From positions 1-8,867 of the forward strand of contig CAJXJU010000031.1 of the NCBI GenBank assembly GCA_913055195.1: a stretch of 8,867 nucleotides of DNA, in the 5' to 3' direction. The stretch comes from an uncultured Desulfohalobiaceae bacterium. Lineage in GTDB: Bacteria; Desulfobacterota; Desulfovibrionia; Desulfovibrionales; Desulfonatronovibrionaceae. A program made the position numbers and the translations under genes. Positions 5,410-8,867 of this stretch are shown piece after piece (the stretch's first letter is position 1; every line of letters starts with the position of its first letter). The notes beneath the pieces are model-generated. The model saw only the letters and a program-made list of their open reading frames with translations, made no database searches and was not told the DNA's origin.

Positions 5410-7974
5410 ATGCGACCCTTAAAAATTTATAGTGTGATTCCAAGATTGCCGGAAGAATTAATGCCATTATGGGATCTGGCTTATAATTTCTGGTTTACAT
5501 GGAAGCATGAAATTGCCGAGCTCTTCAGTCAGATAGACCACGGTCTGTGGAGAAGAAGCCAGCAGAATCCGGTCTGGTTTTTAAATCATCTCGACCAGGA
5601 GAAATTGGAAATCCTTGCCAGGGACGTTTTTTTTCTGGAAAGACTCGGGCATGTTAAAAACAGTCTGGCCGAATATAAAGATAGACCTGAGAAGGGATTA
5701 TCGGAGTTCTTTGACCATGAATATCCTGTGATTGCCTATTTTAGCGCTGAGTACGGGCTTGCCCTTTGTTTGCCTATTTATTCAGGGGGTCTGGGTGTTC
5801 TAGCTGGTGATCATTTAAAATCAGCCAGTGATTTGAATTTGCCCCTGGTGGGTATAGGGCTTTGTTATCAACAGGGCTACTTCAGACAATACCTGACCCA
5901 CGATAGCTGGCAGCAGGAAAGGTATCCCATGAATGACTTTGAGCAGATGCCACTTGTTCTGGAAAAGGATGACCAGGGTGAGCCATTGAGTGTAGAAGTG
6001 CAGTTGGCCGAGCGTGTGGTCAATGCCCGGATCTGGCGGGCAGATGTTGGACGAATAAAGCTCTATCTCCTGGATACCAATGTGTCTGAAAATGATCCTC
6101 GAGACAGAAAAATCACTGGCCAGCTTTACGGCGGGGACCTTGAAATGCGTTTAAAGCAGGAGATTGTTCTGGGCATTGGCGGGATCAGGGCATTAAAGGT
6201 TTTGGGCCTGGCTCCGAGGGTTATCCATATGAATGAAGGGCATTCTGCTTTTGCCGGCCTGGAGCGAATCAGGGTCTTCATGCGTGATTTTGGTTTGTCC
6301 TTTGAAGCTGCTCAGGAGCTTGTTGCTTCAAGCAGTGTTTTTACCACACATACCCCTGTCCCGGCTGGAAATGATCGTTTTCCCCCGGATTTAATGCAAA
6401 AATATTTTGAAGAATATGCCCGGGAACTGGGTCTGGCGTTTAAAGTTTTTCTGGCCCTGGGTCGTGAAGATCAGCGTGATGATCTTGAAACCTTTTGTAT
6501 GACTGTTCTGGCCCTGCGTCTGTCTCGTTTCAACAATGGCGTGAGCAACTTACACGGTCAGGTCTCCAGAAATCTGTGGAAAAAAGTCTGGCCCCAGTAT
6601 CCTGTAGATGATGTCCCTATTGGATCTATTACCAATGGAGTGCATATTCCCTCCTGGGTAGCTCCGTATATTTCTTATTTGTTTGATCGCTATTTGGGCT
6701 CAAACTGGCGTGAAGATCCTGATTGTGAGCGGGTCTGGCAACAGTCTGAAGCTATTCCTGACGCAGAACTATGGCGGACTCATGAAAGACTAAGGGAAAG
6801 GCTGATAGACTTTGTGCGTTATCGTTTGAGGGAGCAGATTTTGTCCAGAGGAGGGCGCAGATATGAGCTGGAACTGGCAGAAGATGTACTTGATCCAGCA
6901 GCCCTGACCATTGGTTTTGCCCGCAGATTTGCCGTGTATAAAAGGGCCAATCTTATTTTAAAGGATGTGCGGCGGTTTTTGAACATTATCCAGAATACAA
7001 AATATCCGGTTCAGTTTATTTTTGCCGGCAAGGCCCATCCCAGAGATGAGGAAGGCAAGAAGATCATTCAACAAATTGTTCGACTCTGTCAGAGAGAGGA
7101 CTGTCGCCTGAGTGTTGTCTTCTTAGAGGACTATGATTTAGAAATTGCCCGGCACATGGTCCAGGGGTGCGATGTATGGTTGAATACTCCGCGGCGGCCT
7201 CTGGAAGCCTGTGGAACAAGCGGAATGAAAGCAGTAGCCAATGGAGTGCTTCATTTTAGTACCCTGGATGGATGGTGGGCCGAAGCTTACCAGCCCGGTA
7301 ACAGTGTGGGCTGGGCCATTGGCAGCGGAGAAGAATACGAAGATAATGATTATCAGGATTTTGTAGAAAGTCAGATTTTATATAATATTTTAGAGAAAGA
7401 AATAATTCCTCTTTTTTATGATCGAGGCCATGGCAATTTGCCCCGGGAGTGGATCAGGAAGATGAAAAATGGCCTTAAGCTTCTGGCTCCAATATATAGT
7501 GCCCATCGCATGGTAGAAGACTATGTGCAGCTGGCTTATTTGCCTGCTTATAAAAATTATCTGGCACTTTCCCGGGATAACTTTACTTCCGCTAAAGAAC
7601 TGGCTGCCTGGAGAATGGACTTGATGACCAAGTGGAGTGATGTAAAAATCAGGAATGTACGCTATCAACCCTTTGATGAGATTTTTGCCGGTGATAAGGT
7701 CCAGGTCCAGGCTGAACTTTTTGTTAATGGCTTAAGCCCGGAAGACATCAGCGTGGAGATTTATGCTGGTGCAGTGGATGTGCAGGGCAATTTCACTAAC
7801 CGCAGAACAGAAACCATGCAGCCCAAGGCCCAGACCAGTGATGGCTGGATTGTTTATGAAGGGCACATAACGCCTGATATCACAGGCAGGTTTGGGTTTA
7901 CTGTCAGGGTACTTCCTAATCATCCTCTTCTTTTAGACCCACACTGCCTGGGATTGATTCATTGGGCACAGTGA
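5410..7974 (+). CDS. glgP: Alpha-glucan (glycogen/maltodextrin) phosphorylase, TIGR02094 type
   Basis: This enzyme releases glucose 1-phosphate from the non-reducing ends of alpha-1,4-glucans, using phosphate and pyridoxal phosphate, and so mobilises stored glycogen in the cytoplasm. The 854-residue length fits the GT35 subgroup with an N-terminal DUF3417 domain (about 10-100, LAYNFWFTWKHE). Family landmarks are visible: YFSAEYG (110-116), the GGLGVLAGDHLK loop (126-137), NEGHSAF (275-281), TTHTPVPAGND (312-322), TNGVH (408-412), RRFAVYKR (505-512), and the cofactor motif EACGTSGMK with the PLP-binding lysine K607. A C-terminal beta-rich part (about 745-854) is typical of this branch. The ATG is preceded by AAGGAG (5398-5403). 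No glgA, glgB or glgC is nearby, so synthesis genes must lie elsewhere. All landmarks are intact, so the enzyme should be active. Confidence 0.95.
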   Translation: MRPLKIYSVIPRLPEELMPLWDLAYNFWFTWKHEIAELFSQIDHGLWRRSQQNPVWFLNHLDQEKLEILARDVFFLERLGHVKNSLAEYKDRPEKGLSEFFDHEYPVIAYFSAEYGLALCLPIYSGGLGVLAGDHLKSASDLNLPLVGIGLCYQQGYFRQYLTHDSWQQERYPMNDFEQMPLVLEKDDQGEPLSVEVQLAERVVNARIWRADVGRIKLYLLDTNVSENDPRDRKITGQLYGGDLEMRLKQEIVLGIGGIRALKVLGLAPRVIHMNEGHSAFAGLERIRVFMRDFGLSFEAAQELVASSSVFTTHTPVPAGNDRFPPDLMQKYFEEYARELGLAFKVFLALGREDQRDDLETFCMTVLALRLSRFNNGVSNLHGQVSRNLWKKVWPQYPVDDVPIGSITNGVHIPSWVAPYISYLFDRYLGSNWREDPDCERVWQQSEAIPDAELWRTHERLRERLIDFVRYRLREQILSRGGRRYELELAEDVLDPAALTIGFARRFAVYKRANLILKDVRRFLNIIQNTKYPVQFIFAGKAHPRDEEGKKIIQQIVRLCQREDCRLSVVFLEDYDLEIARHMVQGCDVWLNTPRRPLEACGTSGMKAVANGVLHFSTLDGWWAEAYQPGNSVGWAIGSGEEYEDNDYQDFVESQILYNILEKEIIPLFYDRGHGNLPREWIRKMKNGLKLLAPIYSAHRMVEDYVQLAYLPAYKNYLALSRDNFTSAKELAAWRMDLMTKWSDVKIRNVRYQPFDEIFAGDKVQVQAELFVNGLSPEDISVEIYAGAVDVQGNFTNRRTETMQPKAQTSDGWIVYEGHITPDITGRFGFTVRVLPNHPLLLDPHCLGLIHWAQ

Positions 7975-7984
7975 CGCGGGGGAG

Positions 7985-8024
7985 AAGAAGTCAGGAAGTT
8001 GAGAAGATGGGAAGATAGGAAGTA
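7985..8024. repeat. Purine-rich degenerate 8-base tandem repeat in front of tlyA
   Basis: Four clear units of a GGAAG-centred octamer run in register: AGGAAGTT (7993), GAGAAGAT (8001), GGGAAGAT (8009) and AGGAAGTA (8017). A weaker unit stands at 7985. The last unit's AGGA (8017-8020) is the ribosome binding site of tlyA, six bases before its GTG. The array fills nearly all of the 52 bases between glgP and tlyA. Confidence 0.6.
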
Positions 8025-8026
8025 GT

Positions 8027-8776
8027 GTGAAAAAAAGGATCAGAGCAGATATTTTATTATATGAACAGGGCCTGGCTGAGTCCAGAGAAAAGGCCAGGCG
8101 ACTGATTATGGCCGGCCAGGTGTTTATTGAAGAAGATGGTCAGCAGACGCTTGTGAGCAAACCTGGTCAGAGTGTTGATCCCGAATCCTGTTTAAAGGTC
8201 AAAGAGCAGGAACGCTTTGTCAGTCGCGGAGGTTATAAGCTATTAACAGCCATAGAACATTTTAAGGTGGATGTTGAGGATAAAGTTTGTCTGGATGTAG
8301 GGGCCTCAACCGGAGGATTTACTGATTGCCTGCTTCAGATGGGTGCAAGGAAAGTGTATGCCCTGGATGTAGGGTATGGTCAGTTGCACTGGAAACTGCG
8401 GCAAGATCCGCGCGTGATCAATCTGGAAAAGACAAATGTCAGATATGCTTCAGCAGATTTGCTTCCAGAACAAGTTCAGTTGATAGTTCTGGATTGTTCC
8501 TTTATTTCCTTGCGTCTGACCTTGCCTGCAAGTCTTAAGTTTCTGGCTCCAGCAGGTGAGGTTATTGCTCTGGTTAAACCTCAGTTTGAGGTGGGCCGCG
8601 GACAGACCATAAAAGGGGTAGTTAAATCGCGGGAAAAGATAAACGAGGTTTTGAGCAATCTGGTTGATTTTGCGCAAAATGAGCTTGGCCTTGAATTTTT
8701 AGGCTCTGTTCCAGCCATGATCAGGGGACCAAAAGGGAATCAAGAGTATCTGGTTTATTTGAGGGCAAAAGGCTAA
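8027..8776 (+). CDS. tlyA: TlyA family rRNA (cytidine-2'-O)-methyltransferase
   Basis: TlyA methylates ribose 2'-OH groups of rRNA cytidines (C1920 of 23S and in some species C1409 of 16S rRNA, E. coli numbering), using S-adenosylmethionine. The modification makes ribosomes sensitive to capreomycin-type drugs in mycobacteria. The 249-residue protein has an N-terminal S4 RNA-binding domain (about 4-62, ADILLYEQGLAESREKARRL). A linker (VSRGGYKL) leads to an FtsJ-like Rossmann methyltransferase domain with SAM motif DVGASTGGFT (90-99). The catalytic tetrad K71-D156-K184-E240 lines up with the known K-D-K-E set (VLDCSFISL, LVKPQFEVG, GNQEYL). The start is GTG 8027, supported by AGGA in the purine repeat. 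It is read in the same direction as glgP, 52 bases behind it. Its TAA stop is the first unit of a 7-base tandem array. Confidence 0.95.
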   Translation: MKKRIRADILLYEQGLAESREKARRLIMAGQVFIEEDGQQTLVSKPGQSVDPESCLKVKEQERFVSRGGYKLLTAIEHFKVDVEDKVCLDVGASTGGFTDCLLQMGARKVYALDVGYGQLHWKLRQDPRVINLEKTNVRYASADLLPEQVQLIVLDCSFISLRLTLPASLKFLAPAGEVIALVKPQFEVGRGQTIKGVVKSREKINEVLSNLVDFAQNELGLEFLGSVPAMIRGPKGNQEYLVYLRAKG

Positions 8777-8829
8777 GGGGTAAGGGGTAAGGGTTAAGGG
8801 TTAAGGGGTAAGGGTTAAGGGTTAAGGGG
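8774..8829. repeat. Telomere-like heptamer array, eight copies of TAAGGGK
   Basis: Eight uninterrupted 7-base units start at 8774, 8781, 8788, 8795, 8802, 8809, 8816 and 8823; the last base runs G,G,T,T,G,T,T,G. The units at 8788-8808 and 8809-8829 therefore form two identical 21-base blocks. The first unit holds the tlyA stop codon. Eight G-runs of three or four separated by three or four bases could fold into a G-quadruplex on this strand. Confidence 0.9.
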
Positions 8830-8845
8830 TAAGATTATAAAACTC

Positions 8846-8867
8846 AACTTTCGGAGTTCCGAAAGTT
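8846..8867. repeat. Perfect 22-base palindrome at the window edge
   Basis: AACTTTCGGA (8846-8855) is followed two bases later by its exact reverse complement TCCGAAAGTT (8858-8867). As RNA this gives a nine-pair stem with an AGTT loop. It may be longer, since the window ends here. Position after tlyA fits a terminator or a dispersed intergenic palindrome; whether a T-run follows is not visible. Confidence 0.65.

Overview
The window looks like bacterial chromosome from an anaerobic or sulfate-reducing type lineage, possibly Desulfobacterota (Desulfovibrionales-like). That placement is only an impression from the style of the GlgP and TlyA proteins and of the transposase; no 16S or other marker is present. 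The left half (about 1-4400) is AT-rich, loosely packed and looks like an accessory region. The right half (about 4485-8776) is denser, less AT-rich and carries housekeeping genes.

Left half. It opens with the C-terminal 296 codons of a large Eco57I-type restriction-modification enzyme, cut by the window edge. A 658-base stretch without an intact gene follows; it holds a long imperfect hairpin (1112-1171) and the remains of a small DUF1883-like gene broken by an in-frame stop (1223-1444). Next comes a tight, very AT-rich pair: a 98-residue helical protein of unknown function and a 142-residue protein with two C-terminal membrane helices. Then come a RAYT / IS200-like HUH transposase gene with its own recognisable promoter, a single-domain cupin, and a cysteine-rich C_GCAxxG_C_C-type redox protein.

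Right half. dut (dUTPase) lies on the minus strand, convergent with the cysteine-rich gene and separated from it by a strong stem-loop. Divergent from dut runs a plus-strand series: a small exported protein of unknown function, glgP (alpha-glucan phosphorylase) 18 bases later, and tlyA (rRNA 2'-O-methyltransferase). Short purine-rich tandem arrays bracket tlyA. A degenerate 8-base repeat precedes it and supplies its ribosome binding site, and eight copies of a telomere-like 7-base repeat follow it, the first copy containing its stop codon. The window ends in a perfect 22-base palindrome.

No tRNA, rRNA or CRISPR array was recognised. The most plausible places for something undescribed are the unknown two-gene cassette at 1552-2286 beside the restriction gene, the repeat arrays around tlyA, and the operator-like palindrome inside the promoter of the cysteine-rich gene.
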